Origin: an uncultured Caryophanales bacterium
Lineage (GTDB): Bacteria > Bacillota_I > Bacilli_A > RF39 > UBA660
NCBI GenBank assembly: GCA_948433085.1
Contig: CAOJDP010000007.1
Span: 1-37,108, forward strand
Direction: 5' to 3'
Length of the DNA stretch: 37,108 nt
The position numbers and the translations under genes were made by a program. This document shows positions 14,773 through 22,698 of this stretch, piece by piece. The notes below the pieces were generated by a model. That model ran no database searches. It was not told the DNA's origin and saw only the letters and a program-made list of their open reading frames with translations. Positions within the stretch are counted from its first letter, which is position 1, and each line of letters starts with the position of its first letter.

Positions 14773-17205
14773 ATGTTAGATAAAAAATATAATGCACAAG
14801 AAAAAGAAACAAAATGGTTAGATTACTGGAAGGAAAATAAAATTTATGAATTTAAACCAGATCAAAGAGAAGTATTTTCAATTGACACACCACCGCCAAC
14901 TGTAAATGGAAAAATTCATATAGGGCATATATTTTCGTATTCACAAACGGAAATGATAGCAAGATATAAAAGATTAAGAGGATTTAATATTTTCTATCCA
15001 TTTGGGTTTGATGATAATGGTTTACCAAGTGAAAGATTAGTAGAAAAAGAACAAGGTAAAAAAGCACATGAGATTGGTAGAGAAGAATTTTCAAAATTGT
15101 GTTATGAAACAACGGATAAATATGAAGCAGAATTTCAAGAATTATTTAGTAAAATGGGTGTTAGTACAGATTGGGATATCCATTATAAAACAGTTAGTCC
15201 ATCAACAATTAAAATTAGTCAAGCATCATTTTTAGATTTAATTCATAAAGGACATTGCTATCATAAGGAAAGTCCAGCACTTTGGTGTAATGAATGTTTA
15301 ACCTCTATTGCACAAGCAGAACTAGAAACAAAAACAATGAAGACTACATTTAATTATATTCGATTTAAAACTGTCGAAGATGGCCAAGAATTTACAATAG
15401 CGACAACAAGACCAGAATTATTACCAGCAATCGTTTGTGTTTTTGTAAATCCTAATGATGAAGAACACAAATCTTTAATTGGAAAAACAGCACATATTCC
15501 AGTAATAGATGTAGAAGTACCAATTATGGCAGATGAAAAAGTTGCAATAGATAAAGGGACAGGAGTAGTTATGTGTTGTACTTTTGGAGACCAAACCGAT
15601 ATAGAATGGTGGAAGAAATATAATTTACCACTTAAATATATTTTTACAGATGATGGAAGAATTATACACGAAGTTCCAAATTATGGTGGATTAAAAATTA
15701 AAGAAGCGAGAAAACAAATCATAGAAGATTTAACAGCTGGTGGATTTGTAGTTAAAATCGAGGAATTAGAACATGAAGTACAAACACATGAAAGATGTGG
15801 CAAAGAAGTGGAATACTCTGTAATGAAACAATGGTTTATAGATATTATGAATCATAAAGAGGACTTCTTGAAAATTGGATCTGATATTAAATGGTATCCA
15901 GAACACATGAAAAGCAGATATAATGAATGGGTGGAGAATATCATGTGGGATTGGTGTATCTCAAGACAAAGATATTTTGGTGTACCATTTCCCGTTTGGT
16001 ATTGTAAAGAATGTGGTAACCCAATATTTGCGAGGTTAGAAGATTTACCAGTGAATCCATTGGTAGATAAGCCTCATATGGATGCTTGTAAATGTGGATG
16101 CTCTGCTTTTATACCAGAAACCGATGTCATGGATACATGGGCAACCTCTTCTGTAACACCATTAATCAATATGAGATACGGGGAAAAAGATAATTATGAA
16201 TCATTTTTAAAACCAATGAGCATTCGAACAAATGCTTCAGATATAATTAGAACATGGGATTTTTATACTATAGTGAAAAGCTTCTATCATTTTGGAATTC
16301 GTCCTTGGGATAATGTGATGATTTCAGGATTTGTAATGGCCAATAAAGGGGAAAAAATAAGCAAAAGTAAAGGAAATACCAAATTAGAACCAATGGATTT
16401 AATTCATCAATATTCGGCCGATGTCATTCGTTATTGGGCTGGTTCTGGAAGACTTGGTACAGATATAGCGTTTAGTGAAGAAACACTTCTTAGAGGACGT
16501 AAATTAGTAAATAAACTATGGAATGTCGCAAAATTTATAGAAATGCATCTAGCTGATTATGAAGAGAAAGCGTTTCATAATTATGAATATATAGATAAAT
16601 GGATATTAGGTAAATATCAAGATATGGAATCAGGATTTATAAAATATCTTGAGGAATATGAAGTAGGACTTGCATTAAATTATTTAGAAAAATTCTTCTG
16701 GAATTTCTGTGATAATTATATTGAAATTGTTAAACATAGATTATATAGACCTGAAGAATTTGGGGAAATTCCAAGATACTCAGGACAAAAGACAGTCTAT
16801 ACACTACTTTATAAATTGCTTCAAAATTTTAGTATTTTCTTTCCATTCATTACTGAAGAAATTTATCAAGAATTATATCATAATATGAAATCCATTCATT
16901 TAACACAAATAGAATTATTCAAATTTGATTTCACAAATGAAATGAAAAATGGAGACATAATAATGGATATTATTCGTCAAGCAAGAGGAGAAAAAACACT
17001 CAATAATGTATCCCTTAAAACACCTATCAAAAATTTTGAATTAAGTGTAAATAAAGAATTAGAGGATGCAATAAATAAGTCTATCAAAGACTTTAAAGCA
17101 ACATTGACGATTCAAAATTTAAAATTAAATCATATGAATGAAGGTTATAAGATAAATGATATAGAATTAGAAATAGAAAATCCAAACGAAAATGCCATCG
17201 CCTAA
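14773..17205 (+). CDS. valS: Valyl-tRNA synthetase, archaeal/Rickettsia-type
   Basis: 810 residues, class Ia synthetase that charges tRNA-Val. The HIGH motif is H49-I-G-H52 inside T-P-P-P-T-V-N-G-K-I-H-I-G-H; the KMSKS loop is K528-I-S-K-S532. The editing domain (about 190-350) has A-T-T-R-P-E-L-L-P and G-T-G-V-V-M-C-C-T-F-G-D-Q-T-D. F-G-F-D-D-N-G-L-P-S-E-R replaces the bacterial P-G-M-D-H-A-G-I-A-T-Q. W-D-W-C-I-S-R-Q-R-Y-F-G-V is followed by a CxxC-type zinc knuckle. These features match archaeal and Rickettsia ValRS, not the roughly 880-residue bacterial form, and the bacterial C-terminal coiled coil is missing. AAGGAAAGG lies before ATG 14773. No promoter is obvious, so it probably depends on the T-box promoter 1.7 kb upstream. 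Confidence 0.93.
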   Translation: MLDKKYNAQEKETKWLDYWKENKIYEFKPDQREVFSIDTPPPTVNGKIHIGHIFSYSQTEMIARYKRLRGFNIFYPFGFDDNGLPSERLVEKEQGKKAHEIGREEFSKLCYETTDKYEAEFQELFSKMGVSTDWDIHYKTVSPSTIKISQASFLDLIHKGHCYHKESPALWCNECLTSIAQAELETKTMKTTFNYIRFKTVEDGQEFTIATTRPELLPAIVCVFVNPNDEEHKSLIGKTAHIPVIDVEVPIMADEKVAIDKGTGVVMCCTFGDQTDIEWWKKYNLPLKYIFTDDGRIIHEVPNYGGLKIKEARKQIIEDLTAGGFVVKIEELEHEVQTHERCGKEVEYSVMKQWFIDIMNHKEDFLKIGSDIKWYPEHMKSRYNEWVENIMWDWCISRQRYFGVPFPVWYCKECGNPIFARLEDLPVNPLVDKPHMDACKCGCSAFIPETDVMDTWATSSVTPLINMRYGEKDNYESFLKPMSIRTNASDIIRTWDFYTIVKSFYHFGIRPWDNVMISGFVMANKGEKISKSKGNTKLEPMDLIHQYSADVIRYWAGSGRLGTDIAFSEETLLRGRKLVNKLWNVAKFIEMHLADYEEKAFHNYEYIDKWILGKYQDMESGFIKYLEEYEVGLALNYLEKFFWNFCDNYIEIVKHRLYRPEEFGEIPRYSGQKTVYTLLYKLLQNFSIFFPFITEEIYQELYHNMKSIHLTQIELFKFDFTNEMKNGDIIMDIIRQARGEKTLNNVSLKTPIKNFELSVNKELEDAINKSIKDFKATLTIQNLKLNHMNEGYKINDIELEIENPNENAIA

Positions 17206-17639
17206 ATTCTATACATTTCAATTTATAGTGACATTTGTTATATTGGAAAGTTAAATTATAAGAAGATAAAAAAGAGAGGGAATCCTGATTATTAAAAAAA
17301 GAAGTGATTGCCTTTTTGACACGAATTTCAAAAATATATTTTAAAAAATTATTCATTTGATAAAAAAGGAAAATAAAATATTTAGAAAAATTGACATGTA
17401 ATATAAAAGAGAATGAATTTGCAACTTATTTTATTGAATGAAATACAAAAGCCTTAAAAGAAAGAAAAATTAAAATAGACATTGGAATACGTGAAAGAAA
17501 TAAAAGGGAAGATAGTATATTCTCTTTTTTTCTTGCTCATACTATAAATGGAAATATGAAATGGATGATTAAATAAAAATTTAATATACCTAAAAAATAT
17601 TTCATATTGTAAATTTCAGAAGTAAAGGAGGAAAATGCC
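17206..17639. other. AT-rich spacer between valS and the pilin genes
   Basis: 434 bp without an intact gene. No clear terminator follows valS. At 17409-17516 one frame reads A-L-K-E-R-K-I-K-I-D-I-G-I-R-E-R-N-K-R after an internal stop, vaguely like the C-terminal anticodon-binding domain of class II synthetases; possibly a relic. A TTGACA at 17391-17396 has no convincing -10. AGGAGG (about 17627) serves the next gene. Confidence 0.45.
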
Positions 17640-18149
17640 ATGCAGAGCAAAAAAGGTTTTACCTTAATCGAATTACTAGCTGTAATCGTAATATTAGCAA
17701 TTATCGCTTTAATTGCAACCCCAATGATTATGGATGTAATTGATAAAGCAAGAAAAGGAGCTGTTGAAAATAGTGCCTTAGGATATGTAGAAGGTATTGA
17801 AAAATACGCCGTATATGGAATGATTGAACAGGGTGGCCAAATTAGTTTTAATGAAGGTGTATATGATGTAAAAGACGCTGCCTTAACAGGAATTGAATAC
17901 AAAGGCGATATGCCAAGTTCTGGTTGGGTTGCTGTAGATGCCAAAGGAAATGTAAAAGCAGCATATTTAAAATTTGCTAGTTATGGAGGATATGTTGGGT
18001 ATACCAATAAAGACCATGCACAAGCCATTTTAACAGACACTACATTTAGTAGTGAAACAATCAAAGAAACAGATGGAAATCCAGCAACTATAACAGTTAG
18101 TAATGCAGAATCTAAAGTTTCAACTGCTTTAGCAGCTGCGAGAACTTAA
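17640..18149 (+). CDS. Type IV pilin-like protein 1 (prepilin-type N-terminal domain)
   Basis: 169 residues. A six-residue leader (M-Q-S-K-K-G) is followed by F-T-L-I-E-L-L, the class III prepilin cleavage/methylation motif with Glu at +5; the hydrophobic alpha-1N helix runs to about residue 30. The middle (D-K-A-R-K-G-A-V-E-N-S-A-L) and the alpha-1C part are almost identical in the next two genes. The C-terminal beta-domain diverges (Q-G-G-Q-I-S-F-N-E-G-V) but keeps Y-K-G-D-M-P, G-W-V-A-V-D and the V-G-Y-T/D-H-A-Q-A end. No cysteine pair. Secreted via a prepilin peptidase and assembled into a pilus or pseudopilus; the assembly ATPase, platform and peptidase genes are not in the window. The upstream region differs from that of copies 2 and 3. 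Confidence 0.9.
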   Translation: MQSKKGFTLIELLAVIVILAIIALIATPMIMDVIDKARKGAVENSALGYVEGIEKYAVYGMIEQGGQISFNEGVYDVKDAALTGIEYKGDMPSSGWVAVDAKGNVKAAYLKFASYGGYVGYTNKDHAQAILTDTTFSSETIKETDGNPATITVSNAESKVSTALAAART

Positions 18150-18167
18150 GCGAAGAATCGCTTTTTC
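18148..18167 (+). terminator. Terminator overlapping the stop of pilin 1
   Basis: AAGCGA (18148-18153), 4-nt loop, TCGCTT (18158-18163), then T run. The stem begins within the TAA stop codon. Confidence 0.8.
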
Positions 18168-18223
18168 TTTACAACAATCTTTGACATATCCATACATAAA
18201 TATGTAAAGTTCGACAAAATAGA

Positions 18224-18253
18224 TTGACTACTATTCGAAAAATGTAGTATAGT
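18224..18253 (+). promoter_or_regulatory. Promoter of pilin 2
   Basis: TTGACT (18224-18229), 18 bp, TATAGT (18248-18253). A CGACAAAAT block lies just upstream of the -35. The same layout and the same leader (GTAGAAAGTAGAGGAGAATA) precede pilin 3. Confidence 0.75.
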
Positions 18254-18282
18254 GTAATTGTAGAAAGTAGAGGAGAATAAAT

Positions 18283-18801
18283 ATGAAGAACAAAAAAGGT
18301 TTTACCTTAATTGAATTACTAGCAGTAATCGTAATATTAGCAATCATTGCTTTAATTGCAACACCAATGATTATGGATGTTATCGATAAAGCAAGAAAAG
18401 GAGCTGTTGAAAATAGTGCCTTAGGATATGTAGAAGGTGTTGAAAAATACGCTGTATATGGAATGATTGATAATGGAGGATATGTATCAGTAAACGCAGG
18501 TGTTTATTTTGTAGGAGATCCAAATATCAATGCAGGAGAAACAGGTGGACCATACACAAATATTTTAAATGAAGTGGAATACAAAGGAGATCTTCCAGAA
18601 GCTGGTTGGGTTGCAATCGATGAAAAAGGAAATGTAACTGCAGCATTCTTAAAATTTAAAAGCTATGCTTCATATATAGGTTATACAAATTCAAAACATG
18701 CACAAGCAATTTTTAGTAAAGCAGACTATGATTCAGTAAGTGTTACGAAAACTACAGATGTGAATGAACTTGAAGAAACTATGAATGGAAAATTAAAATA
18801 A
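18283..18801 (+). CDS. Type IV pilin-like protein 2
   Basis: 172 residues: leader M-K-N-K-K-G, cleavage before F-T-L-I-E-L-L, Glu at +5, and one hydrophobic helix. The first 65 or so residues are nearly identical to copies 1 and 3, and 147 bp (18349-18495) are identical in DNA to copy 3. The C-terminal domain has a longer insertion than copy 1 (N-I-N-A-G-E-T-G-G-P-Y-T-N-I-L-N) and its own tail (T-T-D-V-N-E-L-E-E-T-M). Own promoter and own terminator, so the three genes can be expressed independently. AGAGGAG before the start is a strong RBS. Confidence 0.9.
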   Translation: MKNKKGFTLIELLAVIVILAIIALIATPMIMDVIDKARKGAVENSALGYVEGVEKYAVYGMIDNGGYVSVNAGVYFVGDPNINAGETGGPYTNILNEVEYKGDLPEAGWVAIDEKGNVTAAFLKFKSYASYIGYTNSKHAQAIFSKADYDSVSVTKTTDVNELEETMNGKLK

Positions 18802-18817
18802 TAGATTGCGGTAATTC

Positions 18818-18843
18818 AAAAATTGACATTTGTCAATTTTTTA
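18818..18843 (+). terminator. Terminator after pilin 2
   Basis: A perfect 10-bp stem AAAAATTGAC/GTCAATTTTT (18818-18827 and 18832-18841) with a 4-nt loop and T tract; the A/T ends make it partly bidirectional. Confidence 0.8.
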
Positions 18844-19013
18844 TTATGTAGTAAATGAAAATAAGCTTTTGCTTATCTATATTATTCTTCACATTTACTA
18901 ATGTTATGAGCTTTATAATTAAGAAACTTATATAAAAAAACGCATCAAAGCAGTGAAAGAAATTGAACGTATCGTATAAAAATGTAAAATTTAAACAAAA
19001 ATCGACAAAATTA

Positions 19014-19043
19014 TTGACTATTGTTTTTGCAATATGGTACAGT
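19014..19043 (+). promoter_or_regulatory. Promoter of pilin 3
   Basis: TTGACT (19014-19019), 18 bp, TACAGT (19038-19043), again with TCGACAAAAT directly upstream; a copy of the pilin 2 promoter. The bases between (18844-19005) hold a small hairpin (ATAAGC/GCTTAT at 18861-18876) and nothing else I can name. Confidence 0.7.
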
Positions 19044-19072
19044 ATAAATGTAGAAAGTAGAGGAGAATAAAT

Positions 19073-19594
19073 ATGAAGAACAAAAAAGGTTTTACCTTAA
19101 TCGAATTACTTGCGGTAATCGTAATATTAGCAATCATCGCTTTAATTGCAACACCAATGATTATGGATGTTATCGATAAAGCAAGAAAAGGAGCTGTTGA
19201 AAATAGTGCCTTAGGATATGTAGAAGGTGTTGAAAAATACGCTGTATATGGAATGATTGATAATGGAGGATATGTATCAGTAAACCCAGGTGTTTATGTT
19301 GTAGGTGAAGCAGATGTTACAACAGGATCTGATTTATACACAAATATTTTAAATCACGTTGAATACAAAGGAGACCTTCCTAGATCTGGATGGGTAGCTG
19401 TAGATGACAAAGGAAATGTAGTTGCTGCGTATTTAGAATTTGCAAGTTACAAAGGATTTATAGCATACACAGTTGCAGATCATGCAAAAGCAGATGCAAA
19501 ATATAAACAAGATTCAATCGCAGCTATGACAAAAGATAGCACAATCGAAGAAGCAAAAGCAGCAGTTGTTGGATTATTACATCCAACTGCATAA
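19073..19594 (+). CDS. Type IV pilin-like protein 3
   Basis: 173 residues, same plan: leader M-K-N-K-K-G, F-T-L-I-E-L-L with Glu +5, and a hydrophobic helix. The N-terminal module is identical to copy 2 down to synonymous sites for 147 bp (19139-19285). The C-terminal part diverges (E-A-D-V-T-T-G-S-D-L-Y) but keeps H-V-E-Y-K-G-D-L-P, S-G-W-V-A-V-D-D-K-G and an A-Y-T-V-A-D-H-A-K end. The tail is Ala/Lys-rich. It most likely arose by duplication of the copy 2 cassette together with its promoter. Confidence 0.9.
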   Translation: MKNKKGFTLIELLAVIVILAIIALIATPMIMDVIDKARKGAVENSALGYVEGVEKYAVYGMIDNGGYVSVNPGVYVVGEADVTTGSDLYTNILNHVEYKGDLPRSGWVAVDDKGNVVAAYLEFASYKGFIAYTVADHAKADAKYKQDSIAAMTKDSTIEEAKAAVVGLLHPTA

Positions 19595-19601
19595 TGAGAA
19601 T

Positions 19602-19625
19602 AAACTGACAAACGTCAGTTTTTTC
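19602..19625 (+). terminator. Terminator after pilin 3
   Basis: AAACTGAC (19602-19609), 4-nt loop, GTCAGTTT (19614-19621), then T. The -35 of the next promoter abuts it. Confidence 0.8.
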
Positions 19626-19654
19626 TTGTCAGAAAAGTATGGGTATGTTATAAT
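19626..19654 (+). promoter_or_regulatory. Promoter of the DUF2207 gene
   Basis: TTGTCA (19626-19631), 17 bp, TATAAT (19649-19654), with an extended TGT immediately before the -10. Confidence 0.8.
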
Positions 19655-19681
19655 CTAATGTAGAATAAAAAGGTGAGCTAT

Positions 19682-21355
19682 ATGAAAAAAAGTATGCAAA
19701 TGTTTGTTTTGTTTTGTTTGTTATTGGTTCCATTCAATATTTATGCAAAAGATTATGAAATTGATCGCTACAAAATAACAATTGATTTAGAAAAAAATCA
19801 TAGTATTATAGTAGAAGAAGAATACACAATTTATGCAAATACATTATTGAAAAATGTAGAAAGAAATTTAAAAACTATCTATTCTGGGGAAACCACAACC
19901 CAACGATCATCAATAAAAAATATAAATGTAGATAATATAGAATCTACGATTTATGTAAAAAATAATGAAAAAACAATTAAAATGAATACCAATGTAAACC
20001 CTGAAGAAATACTTGATATTCATTTAAACTATCAAAGAAATCTAGAAACAAAAGATGAATTGTTTATACCAATTATGGATGGTACTTTTGATACAACCAT
20101 CAATAATATACAATTTCAAATTCACCTACAAAAATCAATTACAGAAAATGATATTCAATTCTATATAGATGGAGAGCGAACCAATCAGGTATATTATCAA
20201 TTAAAAGACAACACAATCTTAGGTGATTATAGTTTTTTAGAAAAAGGTCAAACACTTTCCGTTGCTCTTATTTTAACCGATTATTTTGATCCAATTTATC
20301 TAACTACAGAATCTATTTATATTGTAACCTTGTTCATTCCAATCATTGGATTACTATATGGAATATATGTATGGATTCGTTATGGCCATAAAAGAAAATT
20401 CACAAAAGAAGAAACAATTTTTCCACCCAATCAATTTGATCCAGCAGAAGTATCTTTCTTATACAATGGATACACAAAAAAATTAGATTTAATTTCAATT
20501 TTACTTTTCCTTGCAACACATGGTTATCTTAAGATCATTCAATCCCCAACAGAAACTACAATAAAAAAAATAAAGCCATACGAAGGCAAAAATGCTTTAC
20601 AAAAAACAATGTTTGATGAAATTTTCCATGAAAAAGATATCATAACATATGAAGAACTCAAAGCGTATTTTTTTAACAATACTGAAAAATTAAAAAATAT
20701 CTTAGATAACAAAGAACACCAAAGCCAAATTTTTCAGAAAAAATATAAAAAAGTTACTAGAAAAATTTATTTACTATTACTGTTAGGGGCAATAAGTACT
20801 ATAGGATTCTCTATGTATCATGTTTTCCAACAATACTTAATTCCAATGATTATGGTATTATTGTTCTATTTAGGAATCATTTTATTCATTGTCAAAAAAG
20901 GAAAATTATTCATTCCATTCATAGGGTTTCTTTTCCTACTATTCACAATAAGTAGTACTGTATACTATCTTTATATAGATATAACCTATTTGATTCTATT
21001 TCTAATAAGTATAGCTTTCTTATTTATAGTTGCCCTTATTCTAAGAAATTTGTCACCAAGAACTTCCTATGGAAGTGAAATGTGGGAAAAAGTAAACGGA
21101 TTTCGTAATATCTTATATTATATGAGTATTCCAAAATTAAAAGAGATTAATGATGACGCAAAAGACTATTTTTATGAAATGTTACCATATGCCTATGCCC
21201 TTGGATTCTATGATAAATGGATTATGAGTGGGTATCAAATAATAGCAGAGTTACCAACATGGTATATCGGTGCAACTACAAAAGAGTTAAAAGGATTTCG
21301 ACAATCTTTACAAGGATTTTTAAAAGAATTAGAACAAGAACCAAGAAAAAAATAG
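19682..21355 (+). CDS. DUF2207-domain membrane protein
   Basis: 557 residues. Signal peptide at 1-22 (M-K-K-S-M-Q-M-F-V..., ending Y-A-K). An extracellular beta-rich domain follows (I-D-R-Y-K-I-T-I-D-L, then a predicted Ig-like region to about 205). A membrane helix lies at about 211-233, then a cytoplasmic part with P-A-E-V-S-F-L-Y-N-G and H-G-Y-L-K-I, the DUF2207 signature, then four more hydrophobic segments at about 361-455, and a soluble tail with F-Y-D-K-W. DUF2207 proteins are widespread in Gram-positive bacteria and have no established function. GTG 19673 is in frame, but AGGTGAG around it is the RBS, so ATG 19682 is the start. Adjacency to pilins may be coincidental since it has its own promoter. 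Confidence 0.85.
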   Translation: MKKSMQMFVLFCLLLVPFNIYAKDYEIDRYKITIDLEKNHSIIVEEEYTIYANTLLKNVERNLKTIYSGETTTQRSSIKNINVDNIESTIYVKNNEKTIKMNTNVNPEEILDIHLNYQRNLETKDELFIPIMDGTFDTTINNIQFQIHLQKSITENDIQFYIDGERTNQVYYQLKDNTILGDYSFLEKGQTLSVALILTDYFDPIYLTTESIYIVTLFIPIIGLLYGIYVWIRYGHKRKFTKEETIFPPNQFDPAEVSFLYNGYTKKLDLISILLFLATHGYLKIIQSPTETTIKKIKPYEGKNALQKTMFDEIFHEKDIITYEELKAYFFNNTEKLKNILDNKEHQSQIFQKKYKKVTRKIYLLLLLGAISTIGFSMYHVFQQYLIPMIMVLLFYLGIILFIVKKGKLFIPFIGFLFLLFTISSTVYYLYIDITYLILFLISIAFLFIVALILRNLSPRTSYGSEMWEKVNGFRNILYYMSIPKLKEINDDAKDYFYEMLPYAYALGFYDKWIMSGYQIIAELPTWYIGATTKELKGFRQSLQGFLKELEQEPRKK

Positions 21356-21380
21356 AAAATCAAAGTGTTTTCTTTTTTTC
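21354..21380 (+). terminator. Terminator after the DUF2207 gene
   Basis: AGAAAA (21354-21359), 8-nt loop, TTTTCT (21368-21373), followed by six further T. The stem starts in the stop codon. Confidence 0.65.
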
Positions 21381-21421
21381 TATTCTAAATTATGATACAC
21401 TAGTGATAATGAGGTGATTTC

Positions 21422-22690
21422 ATGCATGATGTCTTACCTGCAGATACTTATATTGTATTGAATAAAACTATATTAGGAGACTTTGATCGTAAATTATTAA
21501 TATTATTGTATCAACCTATTATTGGAAGTATTGCAATTAGTCTTTACTTTACATTATGGTCTTATTTAGACCAAGCAGAAACGAGTTCTACTGAATGGAC
21601 GCATCATCAATTGATGACAAGTATGCGGATGAAATTAAAAGAAATTATACAAGCACGAGAAAAATTAGAAGCAATAGGACTTATGAAAACGTATCAAAAA
21701 AAAGATAATGTCAATCATTATATTTATGAATTATTTTCCCCTTTAACTCCTTCAGAATTTGTGAACAATCCCATTTTAAGCACGACATTATATAGAAATA
21801 TTGGGGATTCAACTTATAAAAAAACAATAGAATATTTTAAAATTGCAAATGTAAATCAAAGAGAGTATGAAGAGATAACAAGATCTTTTAAAGATATATT
21901 TGAATCGACAAATCTTTCCTATATAGAACAATTAGAAATTGAAGTAAAAACGAAAAAAAGTAATACAATTGAAGTAGAAATCTTAGATTTAGAAACTATT
22001 TTTTCCATGATACCAGAAGATTTATTTTCTAAGAAAACACTGACAAAAGAAACACGTAATTTATTACAAAAACTTGGTTTTATTTATCAGTTTAACGAAG
22101 AACAAATGTGTGAATTAATCCGTAACTCTATTAATGAAAGAAAGAGTATTGATAAACAATTACTGAAAAATAATTGTCGTAAATATTTTCAATTTGAAAA
22201 CAATGGAAAGTTACCAAGTTTAATTTTTAGAAATCAACCAGAATATTTAAGAAAACCAGTTGGAGATCAATCAAAAAAAGCAAAAATAATCTATCAATTT
22301 GAAACGACTTCCCCATATGACTTTTTGTGTAGTAAATATAATGGAACTAGACCTCCTAGGAGTGATTTAAATTTATTGGAATATCTATTATTAGACATGG
22401 ATTTAAAACCAGGTGTTGTAAATGTATTAATCGATTACGTACTTAAAATCAATCAAAACAAGTTGACTAAAAATTTTGTAGAAACAATCGCATCTCAGTG
22501 GGCTAAAAGTAAAGTAGAAACCGTTGAAAATGCAATGAATTTAGCAGAAAAGGAATATAAATCAAGAAAAAATTATACCAAAAAGAAAGAGGCAATAAAA
22601 CCAGATTGGTTTGATAAAGAAATTGAAGCAAAAGAAGCAAGCATAGAAAAGAAAAAAGAAATGGAACAAATGTTAAAAGTATTTAAGTAG
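21422..22690 (+). CDS. dnaB: DnaB-type replication initiation and membrane attachment protein (Gram-positive DnaB)
   Basis: 422 residues. Two DnaB/DnaD-type domains: an N-terminal winged-helix region (L-L-I-L-L-Y-Q-P-I-I-G at about 26-36, typical of the family) and a C-terminal DDBH2 domain around 300-380 (Y-L-L-L-D-M-D-L-K-P-G-V-V-N-V-L-I-D-Y). The tail is Lys/Glu-rich. This is not the replicative helicase of E. coli nomenclature but the Bacillus-type helicase-loading co-factor that works with DnaD and DnaI at oriC and restart sites. It is followed after 8 bp by dnaI, the usual Gram-positive order. GAGGTGATTTC precedes ATG 21422. A weak TATGAT (21391-21396) may be its -10. Confidence 0.92.
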   Translation: MHDVLPADTYIVLNKTILGDFDRKLLILLYQPIIGSIAISLYFTLWSYLDQAETSSTEWTHHQLMTSMRMKLKEIIQAREKLEAIGLMKTYQKKDNVNHYIYELFSPLTPSEFVNNPILSTTLYRNIGDSTYKKTIEYFKIANVNQREYEEITRSFKDIFESTNLSYIEQLEIEVKTKKSNTIEVEILDLETIFSMIPEDLFSKKTLTKETRNLLQKLGFIYQFNEEQMCELIRNSINERKSIDKQLLKNNCRKYFQFENNGKLPSLIFRNQPEYLRKPVGDQSKKAKIIYQFETTSPYDFLCSKYNGTRPPRSDLNLLEYLLLDMDLKPGVVNVLIDYVLKINQNKLTKNFVETIASQWAKSKVETVENAMNLAEKEYKSRKNYTKKKEAIKPDWFDKEIEAKEASIEKKKEMEQMLKVFK

Positions 22691-22698
22691 GTGAGTAT

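Noticed and set aside
18861-18876. Hairpin ATAAGC/GCTTAT as a terminator
   Set aside because: No T run follows; the real terminator of pilin 2 is just upstream.
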